Assembly: GCA_900541035.1 (NCBI GenBank)
Contig: UQIN01000010.1
Coordinates: 1 to 64,000, forward strand
DNA length: 64,000 bases
Direction of reading: 5' to 3'
Source: an uncultured Collinsella sp.
GTDB taxonomy: Bacteria; Actinomycetota; Coriobacteriia; Coriobacteriales; Coriobacteriaceae
Part shown: positions 17,645 through 25,502 of the stretch, one piece after another
Layout: every line of letters begins with the position of its first letter
Numbering within the stretch: the stretch's first letter is position 1
Notes under the pieces: model-generated
The model's input: the letters and a program-made list of their open reading frames with translations, nothing else
What the model was told of the DNA's origin: nothing
The model's database searches: none
Made by a program: the position numbers and the translations under genes

Positions 17645-18214
17645 ATGACAAAGCGCAAACAGATCGTGGTCCTCCTTGTCGGCGTTCTCCTTTTAGCTGG
17701 CGTCGCCGGTACCTTTGCGTGGCTTTCGGTTACGGGCGTGCTGGTCAACGAGTTTGGCATCGGATCGGTGACGCCCTCGGTGGGCGAGACCCTCAAAGAT
17801 AACGTGAAGAGTGACGTCAGGATTACAAACAAGGGCACGGCTCCGGCCTACCTGCGTGTCGCGGTGGATATCTACTGGCAGGACCAGAACGGCGCGCGCC
17901 TGTGGGAGGAGCCGGTTGCCGGCACCGACTACACCATTGAGTGGGGCGCTATGTCCGATGCCTCCGCTACTAACAGCGCCTCGTCTTGGGTTGTCGCGAC
18001 CGATGGCTTCTACTACTGGACATCGCCTGTTGCGCCGATGGGCGAGACCGACGTGCTCATCAAAAAGGTGGCTGAGCATAAGGTCGAAGGAAAGAACCTG
18101 GTTGTCGACATCTCGACCCAGGCAATTCAGTCCACACCCGACGATGCGGTTAACGACGCATGGAAATGCACGGTCAAAAATGGCGTGCTGGTGCCGCCGT
18201 ACGGAGGTGCGTAA
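17645..18214 (+). CDS. SipW-dependent camelysin/TasA-like protein 3
   Basis: A 189-aa protein with a SipW-type signal peptide: KRKQ, a Leu/Val-rich core, then GTFAWLSVTGVLVNEFGIGS, strongly resembling the first TasA-like protein of this operon. The mature domain contains NKGTAPAYLRVAVDI, the camelysin/TasA-type strand motif. There is no anchor. ATG 17645 has AAGGAGG a few bases ahead and lies one base after the adhesin stop, so it is translationally coupled. It is likely another fibre or capping subunit. Confidence 0.8.
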   Translation: MTKRKQIVVLLVGVLLLAGVAGTFAWLSVTGVLVNEFGIGSVTPSVGETLKDNVKSDVRITNKGTAPAYLRVAVDIYWQDQNGARLWEEPVAGTDYTIEWGAMSDASATNSASSWVVATDGFYYWTSPVAPMGETDVLIKKVAEHKVEGKNLVVDISTQAIQSTPDDAVNDAWKCTVKNGVLVPPYGGA

Positions 18215-18216
18215 GT

Positions 18217-18915
18217 ATGGCTTTCCCGATTCGCAAAGATGCTGCGCGTGCCGTACGTTGCGCAATCGCGGCCATTTTCTGCATTGCCGCACTCGTTGCT
18301 CCCGCCCACGCGTTTGCCGATACTCCTGCGATTGCCTATGACGGCAACGCACGCCAGCTGACGGTCTCGGGGGTGACAGCCTCCTCGGGGGAGCCCGACC
18401 TGTTTCCAGCTTTTAAAGATCTAATGCCCGGCGATGAGCGCGAGCAGCAGATCGAGATTCGTGCCACAGGCGTAAAGTCCCAGGTGCGCGTATTTGTTCG
18501 TGCCGTTGTCGACCACGAGACGGCGCACCTGCTATCGCCCATTACCTTAACGGCGACGGTGGGCGATGCGTCCGCAGGCTGGCTCCAGACGGGAACGCCG
18601 GGCAGCGTGTTCGCTCGCCCCACCCAGGTCGCTACGTTTACGGGCGATGGCAGCACGGTGCTCAATCTGCAGCTGAGTGTTCCGACGTCGGTAGGCAACG
18701 AGCTTGCCGATGCGAGCAAGACTATCCGCTGGGAAGTCACCGCCGAAGACGATGGCGAAACAATTCCTGCGCAGCCCGCTGGCTCCAAAAAGCCCAGTCT
18801 GTTTGGCTTGGCTGCGACGGGCGACAGCACGCTCACGCTGCTTTTGGTGTTGCTGACATTTGCGATCATCGCTTTTATGGCCGCGCTGTTCTTGTCCCGA
18901 AGGGATAAACGCTAG
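18217..18915 (+). CDS. LAATG sortase-anchored protein closing the fibre operon
   Basis: A 232-aa protein with signal peptide (AHAFA^DT), a beta-rich extracellular domain, a linker (PAQPAGSKKPS), the sortase signal LAATG, a membrane helix (LTLLLVLLTFAIIAFMAALF) and a basic tail RRDKR. It is the only operon product with a wall-anchor signal, so it may tether the fibre or the giant adhesin to the peptidoglycan; this is inference. ATG 18217, two bases after the preceding stop, has GGAGGT about 11 bases ahead. A longer frame from 18160 lacks a plausible signal peptide. No sortase is encoded in the window. Confidence 0.75.
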   Translation: MAFPIRKDAARAVRCAIAAIFCIAALVAPAHAFADTPAIAYDGNARQLTVSGVTASSGEPDLFPAFKDLMPGDEREQQIEIRATGVKSQVRVFVRAVVDHETAHLLSPITLTATVGDASAGWLQTGTPGSVFARPTQVATFTGDGSTVLNLQLSVPTSVGNELADASKTIRWEVTAEDDGETIPAQPAGSKKPSLFGLAATGDSTLTLLLVLLTFAIIAFMAALFLSRRDKR

Positions 18916-18941
18916 CCATTTGAGTCCATCTTCTAAATGTA

Positions 18942-19070
18942 ACGCCCTCCCGGGCGGCGGGCACGAAGTTCCCTGCTCTACAGTCCCGCGCAAGACGGAA
19001 GCCACATTAAGTGGCTTTCTTTGCGTGCGGAACTCGCGATGAACTTCGTGCCCGCCACCCGGGAGGGCGT
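18942..19070 (+). repeat. Family A hairpin element, copy A2
   Basis: Arms 18942-18971 and 19041-19070 are complementary over 30 bp with one mismatch. The inner hairpin AAGCCAC, ATTAA, GTGGCTT matches that of A1 with a compensated base change. Upstream and downstream flanks are also homologous to those of A1 and have the same orientation, so A1 and A2 are direct repeats around the 14-kb surface island. Confidence 0.8.
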
Positions 19071-19128
19071 CCCTTTATTGATGGAAGGCCTAATAAGCTG
19101 ATAATTCCATGTCCCAATGTGTCCAGAG

Positions 19129-19330
19129 TGGGACGGGCTTTCCGGATGGGTGGGGTTTCGGAAACTGTGTCCCAGAATATTGACTCAGAGTGGGACGCGG
19201 TTTCCGGTCGAGGCCTCAACCGGAAAGCCTGTCCCAGAATGTAAGCTCAAACTGGGATGCACTTTCCCGACGGGCCGCCAACCGGAAATCGCATCCCATT
19301 CTGGACATGAATTCCGGGACACACTTTCCG
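19129..19330 (+). repeat. Tandem array of 62-bp palindromic units (array 2)
   Basis: Unit starts fall at 19129, 19191, 19253 and 19315, exactly 62 bp apart, with the same palindromic consensus as array 1. The fourth unit is cut short after ACACTTTCCG. Fewer units than in array 1 show that copy number differs between loci. Confidence 0.85.
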
Positions 19331-19338
19331 CAAACAAA

Positions 19339-19360
19339 GAAGGCCACAAACGTGGCCTTC
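19339..19360 (+). terminator. Hairpin at the end of array 2
   Basis: GAAGGCCAC, loop AAAC, GTGGCCTTC gives a 9-bp perfect stem followed by AACTTAC. It may end transcription leaving the array; the U-tract is weak. The stem resembles the inner hairpin of family A. Confidence 0.4.
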
Positions 19361-19413
19361 AACTTACATATGTTGCAGATGCCCCCATGACAAGCCGCGC
19401 TCCAACAACAAGG

Positions 19414-19546
19414 CGTCTGCCCGGGCGGTGCGGAATGTAAGGTTCATCGCGAGTTCCGCACGAGCCGGAGAGCACTTAATGTGCTCTCCGTGCGAGCAGG
19501 ACTGTCCGAGCAGGGAATCTTACATTCCGCGCCGTCCGGGCAGACG
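19414..19546 (-). repeat. Family A hairpin element, copy A3 (inverted, different arms)
   Basis: The core on the minus strand matches A1/A2 (TTCCCTGCTC, ACAGTCCTGC, GTGCGGAACTCGCGATGAA). The arms, 19414-19441 and 19519-19546, have a different sequence from A1/A2 yet pair over 28 bp, with two G-T wobble positions instead of mismatches. The inner stem is GGAGAGCAC, TTAAT, GTGCTCTCC. It lies between array 2 and the convergent sulfatase gene, 16 bp from its end. Confidence 0.75.
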
Positions 19547-19562
19547 AACCGGGATCGACCCG

Positions 19563-21863
19563 CTACTTAATCTTGGTCGTGCCCGGCGCCAGGTTGGGGT
19601 CGGTCTCGTTGGCCTCGGTCTGGAAGTGCTCGGTGTAGACGTTCTTGCCGTCGCGGAACATCTCGTAGTACTGCATCTTGGCGTAATCCTCGCGCGCCTT
19701 GGTGGCGGCTGCTGCGGCGGCGTCGTCACCGGTGACGTTGGAGGAGAGCGCCCAGCGCAGGCTGGCGTCCTCGTAGCCCACCGAGTTGATGGCGGGCAGC
19801 GACTCGCGAAGCGTCATGTGCGCTTTCTGGTAGTCGGAAAGCGGGGCGCCGATCAGCTGCATAAGCTGCGTGGACAGGTAGTTGGTGGACAGGTCGTCGA
19901 CCTCGCTCGTCTGGTCGCAGCCGGCAACGTCGTAGTTGGCCCAGATGATGTAGTCGGTCTGCCACAGACGCTCCTGATGTGTGGCGTCGTCCTCGCCGGT
20001 AAACCACTTATCGTTGAACTTGGACGGGAAGAACGGCTGATGGTCGCCCCAGAACACCACGACTACCTTGCGGTCGAGCTTGCTCAAGGCGTTGAGGAAG
20101 TAGCGCAGCGCCTGATCGGACTGCTCGATGCACGAGACATACTCGTCGACATCGGACAGCGTGCCGTCCTCGACGGTCTTGGCGTCCAGGTCGGTCGTGT
20201 CGATATTCAGATGCATCTGCTTATCGACCGGCAGCAGGCCCGTGTCGTAGCCCGAGTGGTTCTGCATGGTCACGTCGAAGATAAACTGAGGATCGGCGTT
20301 CTGGTCGAGCAGCTCAAGAATCTTGTCGTAGGTAGCCTGGTCGGTCACCATCCCGCGCAGGGTATCGGCGCCCTGGAAATCGTTGATGGACAGGAACTGG
20401 TCAAAGCCAAAGTCCTTATAGACGTTTTCGCGGTTCCAGTTGGTGGCGTGGTTGGGGTGCATGGCCGTGGTGGAATATCCGAGCGACTTGAACTGCTCTG
20501 CCAGGTTCCCGGTCGTCTCCATGTTGTAGATGGTGTACGGATACACGCCCGAGCCCAGGTTGGCCATGGAGTTGCCGGTCATAAACTCAAACTCGGTATT
20601 GGCGGTGCCGCCGCCGTAGGCGCTCACGTAGAGCTTGCCGCGGCTGAGGCAGTTGGACAGGTTCTTAAAGTACTGCGGGCCTTCGTAGCCGGCGCGCATG
20701 TTCTGGTAGATCGAAAGGTCTGAGAAGGTCTCGTTCATGATGGCGATGACCGTGGGCTTCTCGCTATCGAACTGCTCCTCGGCGGCGGCGCGCTCGTCGC
20801 TCTTGGCCGCGTCGGACTTGTCGTAGGCCTTGGTGTACTTTTTGAGCGTGGCCTTGGCATCGTCGACGGAGTAGTCGGCGGGTTTGGGCGGCTTGATGGA
20901 CTGCGCTGCGCTAATGAAAGCGGGCAGGTATCCCTCGCGCCAGTAGCTCTCGAGCGGGCGCCAGGTGTAGACGGTGATGCCGAGGGTGTTGTAGTAGTCG
21001 ATAAGCGTGACGTGCGCGGTCACGCCGCCCAGGCACAGCACGGCGACGAGCAGGTTGGTGAGCAGCATGCGCTTGGCGTTGGCGGCGCCCTTCTGACGGT
21101 GCGGTGCCACCAGGCCGGCGTACTCGCATAGCAGCATGGCGATGGCGGTAAAGCCCATGGACAGCACGCAGAACAGCGAGATCGAGAAGGTGTAGCCGGT
21201 GCCGGCGACCGCAGCGGCGGTGGAGATGGCCGAAAGGTCGCCCGGCTGGATGGGCATGGATTTAAACGTGATGACGAAGAACTCGGCAATGCCCAGGACA
21301 AATAGGGCAAAGGCCAGGACCGCGGGAGCTGCGCCGTGGCGCTGGAACAGGAAGAACAGGCCGACCATGAGCGTGGTGATGATGGCCCACTCGAGCAGGA
21401 TGCATAGGGGGTAGACCCAGGTAAAGTCGTGGTTGGATGAGACCTCCATGCCCAGCAGCGCAAAAACGCCGGCGAGCAGCAGGCACAGGACGGCGGCGAC
21501 GAGCGGTTTGCCCACAAAGGTGCCGCGTAGGCGGGCGAGCTTGCCGGTGGGGGCGGGGGCGTCGGGCTTGGCGAACGCAAAGACGCGCGGGGCGATGCGG
21601 TCGCGGGCGATGCTGGCCCAAGCGCAGCCGGTGAGGATGGCATTGGTCAGGATGAGCATCGCAAAGGCGAGCGGCTCGTTTTGCGCGACGAGACCAATAG
21701 CGCCCCAGACGGTCAAAAAGAGCTGGAACAGGCCAAAGGCGACGCTCCAGGCGAAGGCGCTCTTGGTGACGGTGCCCGACTGAGCGCGAATGGCCTTGGC
21801 CTCGCGCAAGACAAGGTAGACGGTCGCCGCAAGACCGACGAGCGAGATGGCGGCAGCGAACAT
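19563..21863 (-). CDS. LtaS-like membrane sulfatase/phosphoglycerol transferase
   Basis: A 766-aa protein: about eight membrane helices in the first 310 residues, then a linker and an extracellular sulfatase-type domain. The nucleophile region is AIMNETFSDLS (Thr near residue 375), followed by GGGTANTEFEFMTG and VVVFWGDHQPFF, motifs of the LTA synthase/MdoB family that transfers glycerol-phosphate groups. Likely role: polyanionic glycolipid or wall-polymer synthesis or decoration. ATG 21863 has GAGGAG seven bases ahead; an upstream in-frame GTG (21878) overlaps that site. The gene is longer than classical LtaS because of its larger membrane part. Monocistronic by context. Confidence 0.85.
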   Translation of the reverse strand: MFAAAISLVGLAATVYLVLREAKAIRAQSGTVTKSAFAWSVAFGLFQLFLTVWGAIGLVAQNEPLAFAMLILTNAILTGCAWASIARDRIAPRVFAFAKPDAPAPTGKLARLRGTFVGKPLVAAVLCLLLAGVFALLGMEVSSNHDFTWVYPLCILLEWAIITTLMVGLFFLFQRHGAAPAVLAFALFVLGIAEFFVITFKSMPIQPGDLSAISTAAAVAGTGYTFSISLFCVLSMGFTAIAMLLCEYAGLVAPHRQKGAANAKRMLLTNLLVAVLCLGGVTAHVTLIDYYNTLGITVYTWRPLESYWREGYLPAFISAAQSIKPPKPADYSVDDAKATLKKYTKAYDKSDAAKSDERAAAEEQFDSEKPTVIAIMNETFSDLSIYQNMRAGYEGPQYFKNLSNCLSRGKLYVSAYGGGTANTEFEFMTGNSMANLGSGVYPYTIYNMETTGNLAEQFKSLGYSTTAMHPNHATNWNRENVYKDFGFDQFLSINDFQGADTLRGMVTDQATYDKILELLDQNADPQFIFDVTMQNHSGYDTGLLPVDKQMHLNIDTTDLDAKTVEDGTLSDVDEYVSCIEQSDQALRYFLNALSKLDRKVVVVFWGDHQPFFPSKFNDKWFTGEDDATHQERLWQTDYIIWANYDVAGCDQTSEVDDLSTNYLSTQLMQLIGAPLSDYQKAHMTLRESLPAINSVGYEDASLRWALSSNVTGDDAAAAAATKAREDYAKMQYYEMFRDGKNVYTEHFQTEANETDPNLAPGTTKIK

Positions 21864-22076
21864 GCTGAGACTCCTCACAAACTAAAACCTACGAAAGCGG
21901 GGGTTTACCCGATTGTTACCAAGATATGCGCTGCAATTGGTGACTGCGCACAACAACCAGCCATATTAACGCGCACGTGCGGCGGTGTGGCGCAATGTAG
22001 TGGCGACCTGCGCGATAATGGACGGGAATTACACGGAAACGTAAAGGCTTCTTAAAGAAATGGCGAGGGTAGGACG

Positions 22077-22949
22077 ATGAACGAGCAGGTTTGCAAGGCG
22101 GACATGGGCGGCGGCGGAGTTGCGGGTGTGGATACGTGCGGCTATCCGGTCGAGACTACGGGCAACACGGTGCTGGACATCTTGGAGCGCCGTTCGTCCA
22201 CGCGCGCTTTTGCGCGCGATGACAATGACCGTCCCGTGGCGGTGACCGACGAGCAGCGTGCAGCGATTCTGCATGCGGCGAGTCGCGCGCCGTCGGCAGG
22301 CGCCATGATGATGTATTCCATCATCAGTATTCGCGAGCAGGCTACGCTCGATCGCTTGGCCGACCTGTGCGACCATCAGCCCATGATTGCCAAGGCGCCC
22401 TGGGCACTTATATTTGTGGTCGACTATGCCAAGTGGATCGATCTGTTTGAGCGCGTGGGCTGCTTTGAGCCCGAGTTCGTCGAGCGCACGGGCAAGGCGC
22501 CCCGTCGTGCACCGGGTTTGGGCGACTTTGCCATCGCGGCGCAGGACGCCGTGATCGCCGCGCAAAATGCCGTGGTCGCCGCCGAGGCCCTGGGGCTGGG
22601 AAGCTGCTACATCGGCGATGTCGTCGAGAATGCCGAGGAAGTGGCCGAGCTGCTGGATCTGCCTCCGTATACCATGCCGCTGTCGATGCTCATCATCGGC
22701 ACGCCCCGTAAGGAGCGTCCGGCGATCGCACACCCCGTGGTGAACCTGGTGCACGAGGAGCGCTACTGCCGTGCGGATGCCGCGACCATGGACGCGCAGG
22801 TGGCCGAGATGGACGCGATGTTCCGTCCGCACGCCCGCGAGGTGGGGGAGCGCGTCGTGGACATCTATACCCGCAAGCACACGAGTCCCTTTATGGCCGA
22901 GATGAGCCGCTCCATGGAGTGGTGGTTCAAAAACTGGCTCGGAAAATGA
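22077..22949 (+). CDS. Nitroreductase-family FMN oxidoreductase
   Basis: A 290-aa member of the nitroreductase fold. The N-terminal FMN-phosphate site is RRSSTRAF (about residues 39-46), followed by ASRAPSAGAMMMYS. The central helix carries QNAVVAAEALGLGSCYIGD, the usual dimer and FMN contact. The family reduces nitro groups, quinones or flavins with NAD(P)H; the substrate cannot be told. A short N-terminal extension of about 30 residues precedes the domain, and the C-terminal 70 residues are helical. No iron-sulfur Cys cluster is visible. Start ATG 22077 follows GAGGGTAGGA. Probably monocistronic. Confidence 0.85.
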   Translation: MNEQVCKADMGGGGVAGVDTCGYPVETTGNTVLDILERRSSTRAFARDDNDRPVAVTDEQRAAILHAASRAPSAGAMMMYSIISIREQATLDRLADLCDHQPMIAKAPWALIFVVDYAKWIDLFERVGCFEPEFVERTGKAPRRAPGLGDFAIAAQDAVIAAQNAVVAAEALGLGSCYIGDVVENAEEVAELLDLPPYTMPLSMLIIGTPRKERPAIAHPVVNLVHEERYCRADAATMDAQVAEMDAMFRPHAREVGERVVDIYTRKHTSPFMAEMSRSMEWWFKNWLGK

Positions 22950-22950
22950 C

Positions 22951-22985
22951 GAATGTGACAAAGGGACAGTCCCTTTGTCACATTC
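22951..22985. repeat. Family D palindrome, copy D1
   Basis: GAATGTGACAAAGGGAC (22951-22967), a single A, then its exact reverse complement (22969-22985). Related palindromes lie at 36334, 46016, 49393 and 56117, all just after or between genes. A REP-like dispersed palindrome or a bidirectional stem-loop is the likely interpretation. Confidence 0.75.
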
Positions 22986-23045
22986 CATATCGCCGCGGTA
23001 GCCTAAAGACTGTATAAATCTTTATCTAGCTGGGAAAACAGTGCA

Positions 23046-23072
23046 TTTAAACATGGGCCGATTACCTATAAT
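23046..23072 (+). promoter_or_regulatory. Candidate kup promoter
   Basis: A perfect TATAAT (23067-23072) has TTTAAA (23046-23051) 15 bp upstream, a short spacer. It sits about 36 bp before the kup start. The -10 is good, the -35 poor. Confidence 0.4.
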
Positions 23073-23107
23073 TCCTTCGAACATTAAAGTTGGGAGGAAA
23101 CCGGCTT

Positions 23108-25135
23108 ATGGAACAAAAGGCCAAGGAGGCAGCCTCGCACGCTGCGATTCCTGTGAGCATCTCGGCGATGCTCGTCACGCTGGGCGTGGTGTACGGCGAT
23201 ATCGGCACCAGCCCTATGTATGTAACCAAGGCGCTCGTTGCCGGCAACGGCGGCATCGGAAGCGTGACGGAGGAGTTCGTGCTTGGCGCGCTCTCCCTTG
23301 TCGTGTGGACGGTCACGCTGCTGACCACCATCAAGTATGTGCTCATCTCGCTGCGCGCCGATAACCATGGTGAGGGCGGCATCTTTGCCCTGTACAGCCT
23401 GGTCAAGCGCTGTGGCAAGTGGCTTATCATCCCCGCCATGCTGGGTGGCGCCGCGCTGCTCGCCGACGGCATCCTGACGCCGGCCGTTACCGTTACCACG
23501 GCCATCGAGGGCCTGCGCACCATCCCGGCGGTCCATGCCGTGCTGGGCGATGACCAGGGCCGCGTCGTCGCCATTACGCTCGCCATCATCATCGCGCTCT
23601 TTTTGGTGCAACGCATCGGTACGGCCAAGATCGGTCACGCCTTTGGCCCCATCATGACGCTGTGGTTCCTGTTCCTGGGCGGCACGGGTCTGTTTTTTGT
23701 CTTCCAGCACCCCGCCGTGCTGCTGTGCCTCAACCCGGTGCGCGGCATCGCCTTTTTGCTGAGCCCCAACAACCACGCGGGTATCATGATTCTGGGCAGC
23801 TGCTTCCTCGCCACCACCGGTGCCGAGGCGCTCTACTCCGACATGGGCCACGTCGGCCGCGGCAACATCTACGCCACCTGGCCGTTCGTTAAGTGCTGCC
23901 TGCTGCTTTCCTATATGGGCCAGGGCGCTTGGCTTATGAACAACGCTGCCAACCCCGAGCTCATGGGCATTGCCGACCTCAACCCGTTCTACCAGATGCT
24001 CGCCCCGGGCCTGCGCCCGTTTGCCGTAGGCCTTTCCACCGTTGCGGCCATCATCGCCTCGCAGGCGCTCATCACCGGCGCATTCTCGCTGGTGTCCGAG
24101 GCCAGCCGTCTGGACCTTATGCCGCACATGCAGGTCTTCTATCCTGCCGAGACCAAGGGCCAGCTCTACATCCCCATGGTCAACAACGTCATGCTTGTGG
24201 GCTGCGTCATCGTGGTGCTGCTGTTCCAGAACTCGGCGCATATGGAAGCCGCCTACGGCCTTGCCATTACGCTGACTATGATGTGCACCACGCTGCTGCT
24301 CTTCTTCTACCTGCACGAGGAGCGCAAGCTCAAGGTTGCTCCGTGGATCTTCGCGGCCTTCTTCCTTTTGCTCGAAGGCTTCTTCTTCGTGAGCTCGCTC
24401 ACCAAGTTCTTCCACGGCGGCTACTTCACCATCCTCATGGCTGCACTCATCATGGGCATTATGGTGTGCTGGTACAACGGCACGGCGGTCGAGCAGCGCC
24501 AGTTTACGCTGCTGCCGCTGCGCAGCTACCTGCCGCAGCTCAAGCGCCTGCGCGACGACGACCGTTACGAGCGCATGAGCGACAACGTCGTGTACCTGAC
24601 CAAGGACACCCATACCGACTACATCGACCGCGATATTGTCTACTCGATCTTGGACAAGCATCCCAAGCGTGCCCACGCCTGGTGGTTTGTGAACGTCGAG
24701 ACCATGGACGAACCGCATACCTTTGCCTATTCGGTCGAGACGTTCGGCACCGACTACGTGTTCCGCGTGCATCTGTACCTGGGCTACAAGATCAACCAGC
24801 GCGTCAATGCCTACCTGCGTCAGGTTGTTCAGGACCTGGCTGCCACCGGCGAGCTGCCGCCGCAGACGCATGACTACTCGGTCTACAAGGATCCGGGTAA
24901 CATCGGCACGTTCAAGTTCGTCCTGATCCGTAAGCTTCTGGCGCCCGAAAGCGATGTGGAGCCCAGCGAGCGTACGGCCATCACGCTCAAGTACATCATT
25001 CGCCGCGCCGCCGGCACGCCTGCGCGCTGGTACGGCCTGGAGAACTCCAACGTGAGCTTTGAGTACGTGCCGCTGTTCACCAAGTTCAAAGCCGTGAACA
25101 AGATGCAGCGCCTGGCCCCCAACGAGCGGCCGTAG
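23108..25135 (+). CDS. kup: Low-affinity K+ transporter Kup
   Basis: A 675-aa protein of the HAK/KUP/KT family: GVVYGDIGTSPMYV at the start of helix 1, then about twelve membrane helices in the first 440 residues and a C-terminal cytosolic domain of about 200 residues. Further family signatures are GEGGIFALYSL and EALYSDMGHVGRGNI. It imports K+ with H+ at the plasma membrane. ATG 23108 has GGGAGGAAA nine bases ahead; a TTG at 23090 overlaps that site. A small membrane protein and a KdpD/KdpE-like pair lie directly downstream, so regulation may respond to K+ or turgor. Confidence 0.92.
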   Translation: MEQKAKEAASHAAIPVSISAMLVTLGVVYGDIGTSPMYVTKALVAGNGGIGSVTEEFVLGALSLVVWTVTLLTTIKYVLISLRADNHGEGGIFALYSLVKRCGKWLIIPAMLGGAALLADGILTPAVTVTTAIEGLRTIPAVHAVLGDDQGRVVAITLAIIIALFLVQRIGTAKIGHAFGPIMTLWFLFLGGTGLFFVFQHPAVLLCLNPVRGIAFLLSPNNHAGIMILGSCFLATTGAEALYSDMGHVGRGNIYATWPFVKCCLLLSYMGQGAWLMNNAANPELMGIADLNPFYQMLAPGLRPFAVGLSTVAAIIASQALITGAFSLVSEASRLDLMPHMQVFYPAETKGQLYIPMVNNVMLVGCVIVVLLFQNSAHMEAAYGLAITLTMMCTTLLLFFYLHEERKLKVAPWIFAAFFLLLEGFFFVSSLTKFFHGGYFTILMAALIMGIMVCWYNGTAVEQRQFTLLPLRSYLPQLKRLRDDDRYERMSDNVVYLTKDTHTDYIDRDIVYSILDKHPKRAHAWWFVNVETMDEPHTFAYSVETFGTDYVFRVHLYLGYKINQRVNAYLRQVVQDLAATGELPPQTHDYSVYKDPGNIGTFKFVLIRKLLAPESDVEPSERTAITLKYIIRRAAGTPARWYGLENSNVSFEYVPLFTKFKAVNKMQRLAPNERP

Positions 25136-25195
25136 ACGTCGGCGGCTACACGGAGTTGGTTTTTGATGGATAAGCATGAGGTCGGGGAGGTAAAC

Positions 25196-25390
25196 ATGGA
25201 TACAAAGGCGCTCGATGGCCGTGAGGCGGTGGTCGAAATGGTGCGTGAGGCGCGTGTCGACGCCGCCGAAGATCGGTTCCTTACGAACCGTGCCAACATG
25301 GATATGGCCGACCGCGTGATCTCGATCGTGGTGACGCTGCTTGTCGCGGCGTGCGTTTGCGCGCTGCTCGCACACGTGCTGTTTGTCTAG
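25196..25390 (+). CDS. Small membrane protein of unknown function
   Basis: 64 residues: a charged N-terminal half (MDTKALDGREAVVEMVREAR) and one C-terminal transmembrane helix (VISIVVTLLVAACVCALLAHVLF). ATG 25196 has GGGGAGG seven bases ahead, better than the in-frame TTG/ATG at 25163-25166. It lies 60 bp after kup and ahead of the sensor kinase, so it may modulate one of them. It is not recognisably KdpF, which is shorter and lacks the charged domain. Confidence 0.6.
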   Translation: MDTKALDGREAVVEMVREARVDAAEDRFLTNRANMDMADRVISIVVTLLVAACVCALLAHVLFV

Positions 25391-25436
25391 CGACCGCCGG
25401 TCGTAGAAGGCTTTACACTTGGAACCACCACAAGGG

Positions 25437-25474
25437 AAACCACCACAAAGGTGCCTGTCCCTTTGTGGTGGTTT
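25437..25474 (+). terminator. Hairpin between small membrane protein and sensor kinase
   Basis: AAACCACCACAAAGG pairs with CCTTTGTGGTGGTTT across TGCCTGTC, followed by TTGTTTTT. It works as an intrinsic terminator and also resembles the family D palindromes (shared AAAGG and TGTCCCTTT core). It would separate kup from the kinase genes. Confidence 0.7.
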
Positions 25475-25502
25475 TTGTTTTTGAGAGAGGGGCGGGGCGC
25501 TG

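Noticed and set aside
25196..25390. KdpF subunit
   Set aside because: Too long, with a charged N-terminal half, and no kdpABC genes follow.
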